Positions 13,026 through 23,365 of a DNA stretch of 64,000 nt are shown here, piece by piece. The DNA is from Sheuella sp. (GTDB lineage Bacteria > Pseudomonadota > Gammaproteobacteria > Burkholderiales > Burkholderiaceae_B). The position numbers and the translations under genes are program-made. A model generated the notes under the pieces. That model had not been told where the DNA came from. It searched no databases and saw nothing but the letters and a program-made list of their open reading frames with translations. Numbering within the stretch: position 1 is the stretch's first letter; every line of letters starts with the position of its first letter. The stretch lies in contig JAUSCY010000078.1 in the NCBI GenBank assembly GCA_030650995.1, forward strand, positions 40,200 through 104,199. The letters are read 5' to 3'.

Positions 13026-13835
13026 ATGAACATGACACAGCTCGACCCCCTGACTATCGCAGGTAAAACCTACCATTCCAGATTACTGGTCGGTACTGGT
13101 AAGTATGCCGACTTTAAACAAACGCGCGAAGCGATCGATCAGAGTGGCGCGCAGATCATCACCGTGGCTATCCGTCGCACGAATATCGGTCAAAACGCCA
13201 ATGAACCCAGCCTGCTTGAGTATTTACCCCCTTCGCAGTTCACCTATCTTCCAAATACAGCAGGCTGCTACAGCGCTGACGATGCTGTGCGCACGCTACG
13301 CCTGGCCCGCGAGTTGCTCGATGGCCACCAGCTTGTCAAACTCGAAGTACTTGGCGATCCGCACACCCTGTTTCCAAACATGCCTGAAACACTGGTTGCA
13401 GCTAAAACCTTAGTCGCTGAGGGCTTTGAAGTGATGGTGTACTGCACCGACGACCCGATCCAGTGCCGTATGCTTGAGGATATCGGTTGCGTAGCGGTCA
13501 TGCCCCTGGCCTCGCTGATCGGTTCAGGTATGGGTATTCTGAACCCCTGGAATCTGCGACTTATTATCGACCAGTCCCGCGTCCCCGTATTGGTCGATGC
13601 AGGCGTTGGTACAGCCTCAGATGCCGCCATTGCCATGGAGCTTGGCTGTGATGGCGTGTTAATGAATACGGCAATTGCCGGCGCTCAAAAACCTGTACTG
13701 ATGGCCAGCGCCATGAAAAAAGCCGTACAAGCCGGTCGCGAAGCATTTCTGGCAGGGCGTGTTCCGCGCAAGACCTATCAGGCCGCGCCCAGCTCACCGA
13801 CCACAGGCATGATCGCGCCCTCGGCTGCGAAATAA
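13026..13835 (+). CDS. thiG: Thiazole synthase
   Basis: [40 protein letters not shown]...[33 protein letters not shown]. Confidence 0.97.
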   Translation: MNMTQLDPLTIAGKTYHSRLLVGTGKYADFKQTREAIDQSGAQIITVAIRRTNIGQNANEPSLLEYLPPSQFTYLPNTAGCYSADDAVRTLRLARELLDGHQLVKLEVLGDPHTLFPNMPETLVAAKTLVAEGFEVMVYCTDDPIQCRMLEDIGCVAVMPLASLIGSGMGILNPWNLRLIIDQSRVPVLVDAGVGTASDAAIAMELGCDGVLMNTAIAGAQKPVLMASAMKKAVQAGREAFLAGRVPRKTYQAAPSSPTTGMIAPSAAK

Positions 13836-13856
13836 TCTTCACCTTACAAGGCAGGC

Positions 13857-14693
13857 ATGTCCCAAACCGCACCGAACACCCTCACAATCGCTGGTATGGA
13901 TCCTTCCGGGGGAGCAGGGATTCTCGCTGACGTTAAAACCATGAGTGCCCTTGGCAGCTATGCCTGCGCCGTAGTGGCCGCATTGACCGCACAAAACACG
14001 CAGACTGTATCGGACATCTCTCCGGTTAATCCACAATTCGTACGCCAGCAAATTGATACGCTATTTGCAGATGTCGAAATTCATGCAGTCAAAATAGGCA
14101 TGCTGGGTCAGGCTGGCGTAATCGAGACCGTTGCGGACCGGCTCGCACATTTCCTGCCCAAACACGTGGTGCTCGATCCAGTGATGGTCTCAAAAAGCGG
14201 AAACCTGCTGCTTGAGCAAAAAGCCATCGGAGTATTACGTGAGCAACTCCTCCCACAAGCAACCATCCTGACACCCAATCTGCCTGAAGCGGGTGTGCTC
14301 CTCGAGCAGCGCCCTGTCGAGCGCGTGCGTGAAATGCGCAGTGTGGCCGAGCGTCTGCGCAATCTGATGTCTTATTCGGGACATCGTTGGGTTTTCCTCA
14401 AGGGTGGGCACTTACCTGGAAATGAAACCATCGATTTTTTACACGATGGAGACAAGATGATCGAATTACCGGGGCACCGGATTCCGACAAAAAACACACA
14501 CGGTACGGGCTGCACGCTGTCTGCCGCTCTCGCCGCACTGCTGCCACAAACAGAAAGTGTTCCTGAAGCGGCAAAAAACGCAAAAGAATACTTGATCCAG
14601 GCAATTTTGCATGCAGATGAGCTTAAAGTTGGCCAGGGTCACGGCCCCGTTCACCACTTCTACAAGTGGTGGGCACAAACGCCCGTACAATAA
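13857..14693 (+). CDS. thiD: Hydroxymethylpyrimidine/phosphomethylpyrimidine kinase
   Basis: IAGMDPSGGAGILADVKTMSALG...DPVMVSKSG...THGTGCTLSAALAA. Confidence 0.96.
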   Translation: MSQTAPNTLTIAGMDPSGGAGILADVKTMSALGSYACAVVAALTAQNTQTVSDISPVNPQFVRQQIDTLFADVEIHAVKIGMLGQAGVIETVADRLAHFLPKHVVLDPVMVSKSGNLLLEQKAIGVLREQLLPQATILTPNLPEAGVLLEQRPVERVREMRSVAERLRNLMSYSGHRWVFLKGGHLPGNETIDFLHDGDKMIELPGHRIPTKNTHGTGCTLSAALAALLPQTESVPEAAKNAKEYLIQAILHADELKVGQGHGPVHHFYKWWAQTPVQ

Positions 14694-14722
14694 GGGTTTA
14701 CGTCAATAATTTTGATCGAGCC

Positions 14723-15403
14723 ATGAACGCATCAAACTTGCCAAACATCGAGATCGCCCGCTTCAACATGGTGGAACAACAAATCCGCCCCTGGGATGTC
14801 TCAGACGAAAACGTACTGAATGCGCTTTTTAAAGTACGTCGTGAATGCTTTGTGCCTGTGGCATATCGTGCCATGGCGTTTTCTGACCTTGAAATACCTC
14901 TGATACTCCAGACGACTGATACCCATCAGGTCATGCTCTGTCCAAAAATGGAAGCCCGTCTTGCACAATTGCTGGCTTTGAAAGCGGACGATTGTGTGCT
15001 CGAGGTCGGGACAGGTTCCGGTTATCAGGCGGCCTTGCTCAGCGAGCTCGCCCGCGACATTACCTCCATCGAGATTGATCCACGCTTAGTCGCCTTTGCA
15101 CAGAACAACCTCGAGCAGGCGCAAATCAAAAACGTTAAAGTTGAAACGGGTGATGGCAGCAATGGCTGGGGTACCACGGAATATGACGCGATTCTGGTGA
15201 CGGGTTCACTGCCAAGCATTCCTGACGCGCTGAAATATCAGTTACGTGTTGGTGGCCGTATGGTGGTAGTGGTGGGTCAGGCGCCTGCAATGACTGTATT
15301 CCGTATTACACGAACCACTGCAGCCAGCTTTGAGACGACGTCACTGTTTGAAACTGTGATCAAACCACTCACAGGCCCTGTCGTATCGCATTTCAAATTT
15401 TAA
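14723..15403 (+). CDS. Protein-L-isoaspartate O-methyltransferase family protein
   Basis: MVEQQIRPWDV...VLEVGTGSGYQAALLSELA; start set at MNASN (ORF track 14666). Confidence 0.9.
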   Translation: MNASNLPNIEIARFNMVEQQIRPWDVSDENVLNALFKVRRECFVPVAYRAMAFSDLEIPLILQTTDTHQVMLCPKMEARLAQLLALKADDCVLEVGTGSGYQAALLSELARDITSIEIDPRLVAFAQNNLEQAQIKNVKVETGDGSNGWGTTEYDAILVTGSLPSIPDALKYQLRVGGRMVVVVGQAPAMTVFRITRTTAASFETTSLFETVIKPLTGPVVSHFKF

Positions 15404-15405
15404 TT

Positions 15406-15440
15406 GCAGTCCCCTTATTTCTGGGGCTGCCTTATTTTTG
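15406..15440 (+). terminator. Intrinsic terminator, overlapping the 3' end of the convergent rfaE2
   Basis: GCAGtCCCC-ttatttct-GGGGCTGC followed by CTTATTTTTG. Confidence 0.7.
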
Positions 15441-15906
15441 TGACGAGCGCAGTGGTTGAACGTGCGAATTCAAACGGAATAGCCACTGCACGTCCACCCC
15501 ATGATTCGACCAGCTTTGTTTCAGGCAAAGTCTGCATGTCGTAATCGCCACCTTTGACAATCAGATCAGGCCGCAATAGCCCGATGATTTCAACAGGTGT
15601 GTCTTCATCGAAAATTGTTACCGCCGTCACACACGCAAGTGCGGCCAAGAGTGAGGCCCGATCCTGAGCCGTATTCAAAGGACGATCAGGGCCTTTGCCC
15701 AGACGTCGGGCAGACGCATCAGAATTAACCGCCACAACCAACGAGCCACCGAGCTGAGCCGCCTCGTCCAGGTAAGTCACGTGTCCGCGGTGCAGAATAT
15801 CAAAAACACCATTGGTGAATACGACTGGTCCTGGCCACACACCTGAGGCAATACGCGCAGCGCAAGCCTCGGGTGAGAGGATTTTATTTTCGAAACGCGC
15901 ACTCAT
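15415..15906 (-). CDS. rfaE2: D-glycero-beta-D-manno-heptose 1-phosphate adenylyltransferase
   Basis: VFTNGVFDILHRGHVTYLDEAAQLGGSLVVAVNSDASARRLGKGPDRPLN. Confidence 0.95.
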   Translation of the reverse strand: MSARFENKILSPEACAARIASGVWPGPVVFTNGVFDILHRGHVTYLDEAAQLGGSLVVAVNSDASARRLGKGPDRPLNTAQDRASLLAALACVTAVTIFDEDTPVEIIGLLRPDLIVKGGDYDMQTLPETKLVESWGGRAVAIPFEFARSTTALVTKIRQPQK

Positions 15907-15934
15907 AGATTGTGTCGGCGATGACTGAATTGAA

Positions 15935-16804
15935 TTAAACGGGTGCCACGACGGGGGTCGCCGCGCGCATCAACTCTTTGCGATAACGATTCAGGTCCTG
16001 GACTGTTTTGAAAGAGTGATCGAACAGCAAAGACATGTTGTGCAAAATACGGGTTGAAACTTTACCTTCCCATTCCTTATCAAAAACAATCTGCGTATCC
16101 AGCCAGCGCTCGAGCCAGCCTGGCTCAGGGAGCTTGGACTGAACGGTGTCGTCCGGGAACATCGCTTTGTTGACGTGCAGATTGGTTGGATGCAAAGCTT
16201 GGGGCGTACGATGGGCAGAAGCCATCAGCACACCAATTTTTGCAAACGCGATGCGTGCCTGCTCACCGATTTCCTGACCGCGCTGTGTCAACGCACGCTT
16301 CATGTAGCGCAGGTACGCGCCTGCATGACGCGCCTCATCCTGGGAAATGATTTTGTAAATCGATTTGATGACAGGCTCCGTATGCCAGTCTGCCGCGCAA
16401 CGATACCAGTGATTAAGCCGCACCTCGCCGCAAAAATGCAACATCAGTGTTTCGAGTGGAGGCGCTGGATCAAACTCAAAGCGCACTTTATGCAGCTCTT
16501 CTTCAGTTGGAACCAGATCAGGTGCGAACCTGCGCAGATATTCAATCAGGACCAGGGAATGTTTTTGCTCTTCGAAAAACCAGACCGACATGAACGCTGA
16601 AAAATCGCTGTCATCTCGGTTGTCGCGCAAAAACATTTCGGTCGCAGGCAAAGCCGCCCACTCCGTGATGGCATTCATTTTGATCGTTTGGGCTTGCTCA
16701 TCTGTGAGCTTGCTGCGATCAAAGTCCTGCCAGGGGATATCCGTCTCCATATTCCAGCGCACGGATTCCATCGATTTAAAAAGTTCTGTGTAGAGCATAT
16801 TCAT
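15935..16804 (-). CDS. Ferritin-like / acyl-ACP-desaturase-like di-iron protein of unknown function
   Basis: Two ExxH motifs in helical context (FFEEQKH and DEARH) with upstream Glu-rich helix ITEWAALPATEMF. Confidence 0.75.
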   Translation of the reverse strand: MNMLYTELFKSMESVRWNMETDIPWQDFDRSKLTDEQAQTIKMNAITEWAALPATEMFLRDNRDDSDFSAFMSVWFFEEQKHSLVLIEYLRRFAPDLVPTEEELHKVRFEFDPAPPLETLMLHFCGEVRLNHWYRCAADWHTEPVIKSIYKIISQDEARHAGAYLRYMKRALTQRGQEIGEQARIAFAKIGVLMASAHRTPQALHPTNLHVNKAMFPDDTVQSKLPEPGWLERWLDTQIVFDKEWEGKVSTRILHNMSLLFDHSFKTVQDLNRYRKELMRAATPVVAPV

Positions 16805-16828
16805 TGCCTTAAATATTGGAGCTGCATT

Positions 16829-18382
16829 TCAACGCATCAGCGTCCAGAGTGCCACGGCCAGGGCCACTGCGGCCACACCGACTAATGCCATTAATAAACG
16901 ATTGCCTTGCTCACGCGCCAGGCGCATACGCTGCAATTCGGACAAAACAGATGCAGATAAATCAGGACGGCTCAGTTGCGCGTGCATCAACCGCGGAAAT
17001 TCAGGAATCCACTGTGCCCACTGCCCTGCTTCCTGTGTAAGTTTTTTACGTATCCCGAGCAGACCCACCCGCTCGTGCATCCAGTTTTCAAGATATGGCT
17101 TGGCTGTTTTCCATAAGTCTAACTGCGGATCAAGCTGGCGACCTAATCCTTCGACATTCAGAAGGGTTTTTTGTAATAAAACCAGCTGAGGTTGAATTTC
17201 AACATTAAATCGGCGTGATGTCTGGAATAACCGCAATAAAACTTGTCCGAGAGAGATTTCCGCAAGAGGGCGATCAAAGTAAGGCTCGCAGACGGCACGC
17301 ACCGCCCCTTCAAGCTCTTCTTCGCGGGTCGTGAGGGGAACCCATCCGGACTCTATATGTAACCGCGCCACGCGCCGGTAATCCCTCTGAAAGAAAGCCA
17401 GGAAATTTTGCGCAAGATAGTTTTTATCGAATTCAGAAAGCGAGCCTACGATACCAAAATCCAGCGCGATATATCTGCCCAGAGTTTCCGGACGGTCCGA
17501 CACATAGATATTGCCCGGATGCATGTCGGCATGGAAAAACCCATCTGTGAACACCTGGGTAAAAAAAATCTCAACGCCCGTACGCGCAAGTGTCGGAATG
17601 TCCACCCCCAGCTCGCGTAAACGGTCAACCTGACTGATCGGTAAGCCGTACATGCGCTCCATGGTGAAAACAGTACTCGCGCAGTAGTCCCACATGACCT
17701 CTGGAACCCAGAGCAATTCACCACGCGCAGTGCCTGGAGCGAAATTGCGACGTAACTGACTGCAATTCGCAGCTTCACGCAGTAAATCAAGCTCATCGTG
17801 CAGATGCTTGTCAAACTCTCCCACCACCTCGCGGGGCTTGAGACGTCTGCCGTCAGGTGCCAGCCGCTCAATCAGTTTTGCTAATACACGCATCAAGGAC
17901 AGATCTTTATCGATCACATCCAGAATTGCGGGCCGCAAAACTTTGACCGCGACATGACGACCATCGTGCAGGACTGCAAAATGCACTTGCGCAACGGAGG
18001 CAGAGGCAACCGGATCGACTTCAAAATGCGCAAATAGCACTGAAGGTGGCTTCCCGAGGGCTTGCTCAATGCAAGCTGCAGCAACTGCAGAGGGAAAGGG
18101 CGCTACACGATCCTGCAACAAGGTCAATTCGTCTGCAATATCGGGAGGAATCAAATCCCGGCGGGTCGAAAGAACCTGGCCAAACTTGACAAAAATTGGG
18201 CCGAGCGACTCAAGCGCGAGTCGCAATCTCTGCCCACGTGGCATCTTGGGTCGTGAACCCAGCCTGACCAGCCAGAGCAGTCGAAACGCCATGGGATGAT
18301 TAATGCCGGACAAAACCAGCTCATCGAGCCTGTATCGCCATACGATCATCACGATACGGGCTAAGCGCGGCAATGACATCAT
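16829..18382 (-). CDS. ubiB: Ubiquinone biosynthesis regulatory protein kinase-like UbiB (ABC1/ADCK family)
   Basis: [31 protein letters not shown]...ASASVAQVH...[12 protein letters not shown]. Confidence 0.97.
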   Translation of the reverse strand: MMSLPRLARIVMIVWRYRLDELVLSGINHPMAFRLLWLVRLGSRPKMPRGQRLRLALESLGPIFVKFGQVLSTRRDLIPPDIADELTLLQDRVAPFPSAVAAACIEQALGKPPSVLFAHFEVDPVASASVAQVHFAVLHDGRHVAVKVLRPAILDVIDKDLSLMRVLAKLIERLAPDGRRLKPREVVGEFDKHLHDELDLLREAANCSQLRRNFAPGTARGELLWVPEVMWDYCASTVFTMERMYGLPISQVDRLRELGVDIPTLARTGVEIFFTQVFTDGFFHADMHPGNIYVSDRPETLGRYIALDFGIVGSLSEFDKNYLAQNFLAFFQRDYRRVARLHIESGWVPLTTREEELEGAVRAVCEPYFDRPLAEISLGQVLLRLFQTSRRFNVEIQPQLVLLQKTLLNVEGLGRQLDPQLDLWKTAKPYLENWMHERVGLLGIRKKLTQEAGQWAQWIPEFPRLMHAQLSRPDLSASVLSELQRMRLAREQGNRLLMALVGVAAVALAVALWTLMR

Positions 18383-19044
18383 GCGGAACGCCTTTTCGCG
18401 TCTAACCGGTCAAGCCGAGCCATTAAATTTAAGTGACGTGCATTTAATGCGTCAATACGGTCAGCAAGCGCTGCCTGTCTGTGACGATGCATGGCAAGCA
18501 AAGGAAGCCCTGCCAGCGTATTGGATTCTTCTGCGAAATACTCAGCAAGGTTTTGTGTCAAACCCTGCGTGATAGTTCCTAGCGTCTGCGCCAGACCACG
18601 CGCACCCTGCATCAGCTTGCGTGCAGGAATATCACCAATGAAATGTGCCATTGCATCCTCTGGATCCGGACGCAAATCTCTGGCCAGATCAGACACCACC
18701 TGTGCAAGCACAGCCTGACCTGAAATATTGATCATTTCAGCCATGTCTGCCTGCGATCGCGAAGAAAAAATACTTGCGACCGAGAGTTTTTCTGCGATGA
18801 CTTCGAGAGTGACATCCGGTACCACCGCATCATCTGACTGAGTCAGGTGACCCTCGACATCTATCGTGAGTGTCACAGCAAAAGCACCCAGTGCTATCCT
18901 GATAGTCTTACCCGCATGACGGGCAAGACGCTCAGCAGCCCAGGGCTGCTGAGCAGTCAGCAAATTGAACGCAGCAGCAATCAGTCGCACGGGGTGCAAC
19001 GTCGCGAAATCTGGAACGGAGGGCGTGAACTGTTTCACGTACAT
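18379..19044 (-). CDS. ubiJ: Ubiquinone biosynthesis accessory factor UbiJ (SCP2 domain)
   Basis: SCP2-like sterol-binding N-terminus; position between ubiE and ubiB; overlaps ubiB start by 4 nt. Confidence 0.88.
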   Translation of the reverse strand: MYVKQFTPSVPDFATLHPVRLIAAAFNLLTAQQPWAAERLARHAGKTIRIALGAFAVTLTIDVEGHLTQSDDAVVPDVTLEVIAEKLSVASIFSSRSQADMAEMINISGQAVLAQVVSDLARDLRPDPEDAMAHFIGDIPARKLMQGARGLAQTLGTITQGLTQNLAEYFAEESNTLAGLPLLAMHRHRQAALADRIDALNARHLNLMARLDRLDAKRRSA

Positions 19045-19133
19045 GAGATGCCAGGCGTGAGCAAAGACAGCATTTTAACGGGTATTCCATTCACAACATG
19101 TGACTCAAGCCAGTTGCGGCAAGCTGTTTCAAC

Positions 19134-19160
19134 AAAAAACCCGCACTTGGCGGGTTTTTT
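19134..19160 (-). terminator. Intrinsic terminator downstream of the Tim44-like gene (likely bidirectional)
   Basis: aaaaaaCCCGCacttgGCGGGtttttt, A/T tracts both sides. Confidence 0.85.
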
Positions 19161-19187
19161 GAAAGAAAAGACCTGATCTGAATCAAA

Positions 19188-20138
19188 TCAGCCCGCCTGA
19201 TCAACTGGAATTTGCTGAATACCAGCCAACAACCAACCGCCTTGCTCAGGCTTGTACAGATTCCAGACTTCTTCGAAACGGAAAGCTTCCGCACCCGCCT
19301 GTTCGCGCAACATGCCTGAAAAACGCACGCTCGCCAGATGACCGTCTGTAACTTGCTCGATTCCGAGCATTTCAGCATTCAGCAGCACGACTTCAGTCTG
19401 ATTAGTACCCGTACGACCACTGAGCTGAACCTGCAATTCTTTCATCAGATCATCTGTCAGGAAATTACGTAATTGCGATACATCGCCGCTGTCCCAGACT
19501 TTCTGAATAGAAATAAATTGCTGCTTGGCTTCGCTCAGGAAGCGCTGACTGTCAAAATCAGCAGGGATAAACCAGTTTTGCTCTGGCTGCACAGCATCCG
19601 AGCCAAAACCGGCCGACGATAACGCGCCATTACCCGGCGTAGTAGAAGGTGCCGCTGTTTCGCGCATCATCGGCGTGGCAGAAGGTTGCTGGACCGATCC
19701 TGCACCGGCGCCCTGCATGGCTGGCTGCTCTGAACCACGACGCAACATACGCACAACGAACATCACGGCAAAAATCACAACACCGGCGAGTAATGCCACC
19801 ATCAGGAAATCACCCATGGCGCCGCCCAGTCCGAAATGCGACAGCAAGGCAGCGATACCCAGACCCGCAGCAATACCTGCCAGTGGGCCTAACCATTTAG
19901 ACGCGCCGGTCTTGGCAGCTGCTCCAGCAGCTGCTGCTGGTGCAGCTGCGCTTTTTTGCATGGTCGAGGGTGCCGCGGTTGAAGCGGGAGCCTTAGAGGT
20001 CACGTTAGATGACTGACTGCCCACGCTCTTGCCGCTGCCGGCACGCGCTGCGTCAGCGTCAAAGGAAACAACAGATAAGCCTGCAGCGCCCACTGTCAGC
20101 ACCGCAGCGACTAGAAAACGGGAAAGCGTTCGAAACAT
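19188..20138 (-). CDS. Tim44-like domain membrane protein
   Basis: Signal/TM region, low-complexity Ala/Pro segment, C-terminal Tim44-like domain (FLSEAKQQFISIQKVWDSGDVSQLRNFLTDDLMKELQ). Confidence 0.87.
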   Translation of the reverse strand: MFRTLSRFLVAAVLTVGAAGLSVVSFDADAARAGSGKSVGSQSSNVTSKAPASTAAPSTMQKSAAAPAAAAGAAAKTGASKWLGPLAGIAAGLGIAALLSHFGLGGAMGDFLMVALLAGVVIFAVMFVVRMLRRGSEQPAMQGAGAGSVQQPSATPMMRETAAPSTTPGNGALSSAGFGSDAVQPEQNWFIPADFDSQRFLSEAKQQFISIQKVWDSGDVSQLRNFLTDDLMKELQVQLSGRTGTNQTEVVLLNAEMLGIEQVTDGHLASVRFSGMLREQAGAEAFRFEEVWNLYKPEQGGWLLAGIQQIPVDQAG

Positions 20139-20277
20139 GGTGTGCTCCTGAGCGAAAAATTCGCTTTTAAAAATGTTTGTCCAGAAATCTTACTGGAAGC
20201 TGAATCTTACTGAAAGCTGAACAATAATGAAAGGGGTAGACCGGAATTTTTTTAAATAGTTCCTCAATGCCCTTTTT

Positions 20278-21018
20278 TCAGCCCAGTTTGACGCCTTCAT
20301 GCAACGCCGTCAGGCCTGCGCTCAGATTGAAATACTGCACGCGGGACAGACCGGCCTCTCCCAGCATATTCTTAAGAGTCTCCTGGTCAGGATGCATGCG
20401 TATCGACTCCGCCAGATAGCGATAGCTGTCAGCATCGCCTGCAACTTTCTGACCTAGCCAGGGCAGTATCTTGAAGGAATACCAGTCATAAATGGGCGCT
20501 AAAGGTTTAGCGACGCGAGAGAACTCCAGAACCAGAAGTTTGCCTCCAGGTTTGAGTACACGCGTCATTTCGGCCAACGCCCGATCCTTGTGTGTCATGT
20601 TGCGTAAACCAAACGCCACGCTCACCCTGTCAAAATAATTATCCGGGAAAGGCAGACGCTCCGCATCGCACACTGCAGTAGGCAAAATCAGCCCGTCATC
20701 CATCAGGCGGTCACGTCCGACACGAAGCATAGAGTCATTAATGTCTGTAAGCCACACCTCGCCTTGCGGACCAGCCTGCCTGGCAAAGGCTCGTGCCAGA
20801 TCGCCGGTGCCGCCAGCGATATCGAGCACGCGCATGCCAGGCCGTATCGCTGCACGTGCGATCGTGAAAGCCTTCCAGATCCGGTGCAAACCTCCAGACA
20901 TCAGATCATTCATGACGTCATAACGCGAAGCAACAGAATGAAAGACCTCGGCCACCTTAGTGGCTTTTTCAGATTCGGCTACGGTCTGGTAACCGAAGTG
21001 TGTTTTTTCATCAGACAT
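20278..21018 (-). CDS. ubiE: Bifunctional demethylmenaquinone/2-methoxy-6-polyprenyl-1,4-benzoquinol methylase
   Basis: [25 protein letters not shown]...[12 protein letters not shown]...[32 protein letters not shown]. Confidence 0.98.
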   Translation of the reverse strand: MSDEKTHFGYQTVAESEKATKVAEVFHSVASRYDVMNDLMSGGLHRIWKAFTIARAAIRPGMRVLDIAGGTGDLARAFARQAGPQGEVWLTDINDSMLRVGRDRLMDDGLILPTAVCDAERLPFPDNYFDRVSVAFGLRNMTHKDRALAEMTRVLKPGGKLLVLEFSRVAKPLAPIYDWYSFKILPWLGQKVAGDADSYRYLAESIRMHPDQETLKNMLGEAGLSRVQYFNLSAGLTALHEGVKLG

Positions 21019-21102
21019 TCAAAATTACCTGGCAATTTTCTAGGCGGGAACGTCCCATTATGGCAGTTGATCACAGCGCAATCTACATTCCGGGGACAGG
21101 CA

Positions 21103-21120
21103 CTGTCATAAACATGACAC
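21103..21120 (+). promoter_or_regulatory. Pho-box-like site upstream of phoB
   Basis: CTGTCATAAACATGACAC, 16/18 to CTGTCATAWAWCTGTCAY by eye. Confidence 0.65.
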
Positions 21121-21182
21121 ATTGACGCCATACTATCGCAACATAGTCATTGTGCAGGCTAACACTTAACCGGCTCACCAAT

Positions 21183-21881
21183 ATGTCAAGCACCATCTTA
21201 GTTGTCGAAGACGAACCCGCCATTCAGGAACTGATTGCGGTGAATTTATCCTTTGCAGGCCATAAAGTTCTGCGCGCTTTTGATGTGGACCAGGCCGAAA
21301 CGCTGATCCGCGCCGAACTGCCAGATCTGATTTTGCTGGACTGGATGCTGCCAGGCGCCTCAGGCATCACGCTGGCACGCAAACTGCGCAGTGATGAACG
21401 CACGCGAACTGTTCCCGTCATCATGCTGACGGCGAAAGGCTCGGAACAGGATAAGGTCGATGGCCTGGAGGCAGGCGCCGATGATTACATCACTAAGCCC
21501 TTCTCCCCAAAAGAGCTGATGGCGAGGATTAAAGCCGTGTTGCGCCGCCGTGCGCCACAGCTCACTGATGACATGATTGAGGTGGATGGATTAAAGCTCG
21601 ATCCAATCTCGCATCGATTAAGTGGCCGCGGCCAGCCTCTGGCCATCGGGCCCACCGAATTCCGCCTGCTGCACTTTTTTATGACCCACCTGGAGCGAGT
21701 GTTTTCACGCACGCAGTTGCTCGATCAAGTCTGGGGCGATCACGTTTTTGTTGAAGAACGTACGGTCGACGTTCACATTCGCAGATTACGCAAAGCACTT
21801 GAGCCGACCGGACACGACTTGCACGTCGAAACGGTCAGAGGCAGCGGCTATCGCTTTACCTCCCAGATCCCGAAAATATAA
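21183..21881 (+). CDS. phoB: Phosphate regulon response regulator PhoB
   Basis: [25 protein letters not shown]...[18 protein letters not shown]...winged-helix C-terminus; start set at MSSTI (ORF track 21150). Confidence 0.95.
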   Translation: MSSTILVVEDEPAIQELIAVNLSFAGHKVLRAFDVDQAETLIRAELPDLILLDWMLPGASGITLARKLRSDERTRTVPVIMLTAKGSEQDKVDGLEAGADDYITKPFSPKELMARIKAVLRRRAPQLTDDMIEVDGLKLDPISHRLSGRGQPLAIGPTEFRLLHFFMTHLERVFSRTQLLDQVWGDHVFVEERTVDVHIRRLRKALEPTGHDLHVETVRGSGYRFTSQIPKI

Positions 21882-21934
21882 AAAAAATTTGTCTTGCGTA
21901 GTACTGATGTTGATCTGATGCGAAAATAACAAGT

Positions 21935-23236
21935 ATGAGTTGGTCACGCACTTTGTTGTGGTTTTTATTCTGGTTCATACTGGCAGCCACTGCCCAGTAT
22001 TGCTGGGATACTTCTGCGGGCTGGATACTCGTCACTCTCGCGTGCGGGATTATCCTCACCCTGCGCAGGCACCAGGCCAATCGGGTGGCTGTCTGGGCGA
22101 CCCACCCTGAGGCGGACCCTCCTGCCGGCGTCGGGCAGTGGGAAGATATGGTGGCCAGCCTCTACAAGCACTTGCGCGGCCAGGCGATGGCTCTGCGCAA
22201 CCTGCAACAAACGAATGATGCGGTCATGTCTGCAGCGCAGGCACTGCCAATCGGTGCCGTCACCCTAACCAAAGACTTTCAGATCCGCTGGTTTAACGAA
22301 GCCGCTAAAAGAACCCTGCACCTCAAATCAGACCAGGACATCGGACAAAACTTGCTCAACCTCTTGCGCTCGCCACTTTTTGTCGCCTATACGAAACAAA
22401 CCAGATGGCAAGAACCCGTGATTCTTAAACTCTCACTTGAGGGTAAGAATCAAAGCATCATGATGCGACTCGTCCCCTATGCGGATGATCAGCTCTTACT
22501 CATTACGCGTGACCTGACCCACATAGAAAAACTAGAGACGACGCGGCGTGACTTTGTTGCGAACGTCTCGCACGAGATGCGCACGCCTCTCACGGTATTG
22601 TCAGGCTTTCTGGAAACCATGCTGGAAGCGCCTAAAGACGCACTTTCGCCTGAGCAAACGCATCAATATTTAAAACTGATGCATGAACAGGCCTTACGCA
22701 TGGAAGCACTGGTGGCAGATCTGCTGACACTCTCGGCGCTTGAAACATCACTCAGTGCAGACCGGGATACGATTCAGATGGCGCCTCTGATTGAAAGCGC
22801 ACGGCAACAGGCGGAAATTCTGTCGGGCGGTCGGCACAACTTCAACTGGGCAATCGAGCCCGACCTGAATTTGCTTGGCAACCAGACGGAACTGGGCTCA
22901 GCGATCACCAACCTGCTGACAAACGCTGTGCGATACACACCGGATGGTCAGTCCATCACCGTTCAATGGTGCAGCCAGCCAGACGGCTCTGCACGCTACA
23001 GCGTGACTGACACAGGTATCGGTATTGCCTCCGAGCATCTGCCCCGTCTGAGCGAGCGGTTCTACACAGTTGATCGTGGCCGCTCCCGGGCATTGGGCGG
23101 AACGGGTCTTGGACTTGCGATCACTAAACACGTCGCGATGCGCCATGACGCGCAACTCGATATTCAAAGCAAACTGGGGCAAGGCAGCACATTTAGTCTC
23201 GTTTTTGCACCAGATCGCGTGCTGAAAGCCTCCTGA
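21935..23236 (+). CDS. phoR: Phosphate regulon sensor histidine kinase PhoR
   Basis: N-terminal TM, PAS, VANVSHEMRTPLTVLSGFLETM, GGTGLGLAITKHV; directly after phoB. Confidence 0.94.
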   Translation: MSWSRTLLWFLFWFILAATAQYCWDTSAGWILVTLACGIILTLRRHQANRVAVWATHPEADPPAGVGQWEDMVASLYKHLRGQAMALRNLQQTNDAVMSAAQALPIGAVTLTKDFQIRWFNEAAKRTLHLKSDQDIGQNLLNLLRSPLFVAYTKQTRWQEPVILKLSLEGKNQSIMMRLVPYADDQLLLITRDLTHIEKLETTRRDFVANVSHEMRTPLTVLSGFLETMLEAPKDALSPEQTHQYLKLMHEQALRMEALVADLLTLSALETSLSADRDTIQMAPLIESARQQAEILSGGRHNFNWAIEPDLNLLGNQTELGSAITNLLTNAVRYTPDGQSITVQWCSQPDGSARYSVTDTGIGIASEHLPRLSERFYTVDRGRSRALGGTGLGLAITKHVAMRHDAQLDIQSKLGQGSTFSLVFAPDRVLKAS

Positions 23237-23365
23237 GCGGGTTGGCCACAAAATCAACTTTCACTCTTTGAAATTAAGACATAAACTCAGACGTTATGCA
23301 TAACTGCTGCATCTTGCGCAATCAGGAACTGATTGCCTTAACCTGATTCATGTCGGAGTGATTAA

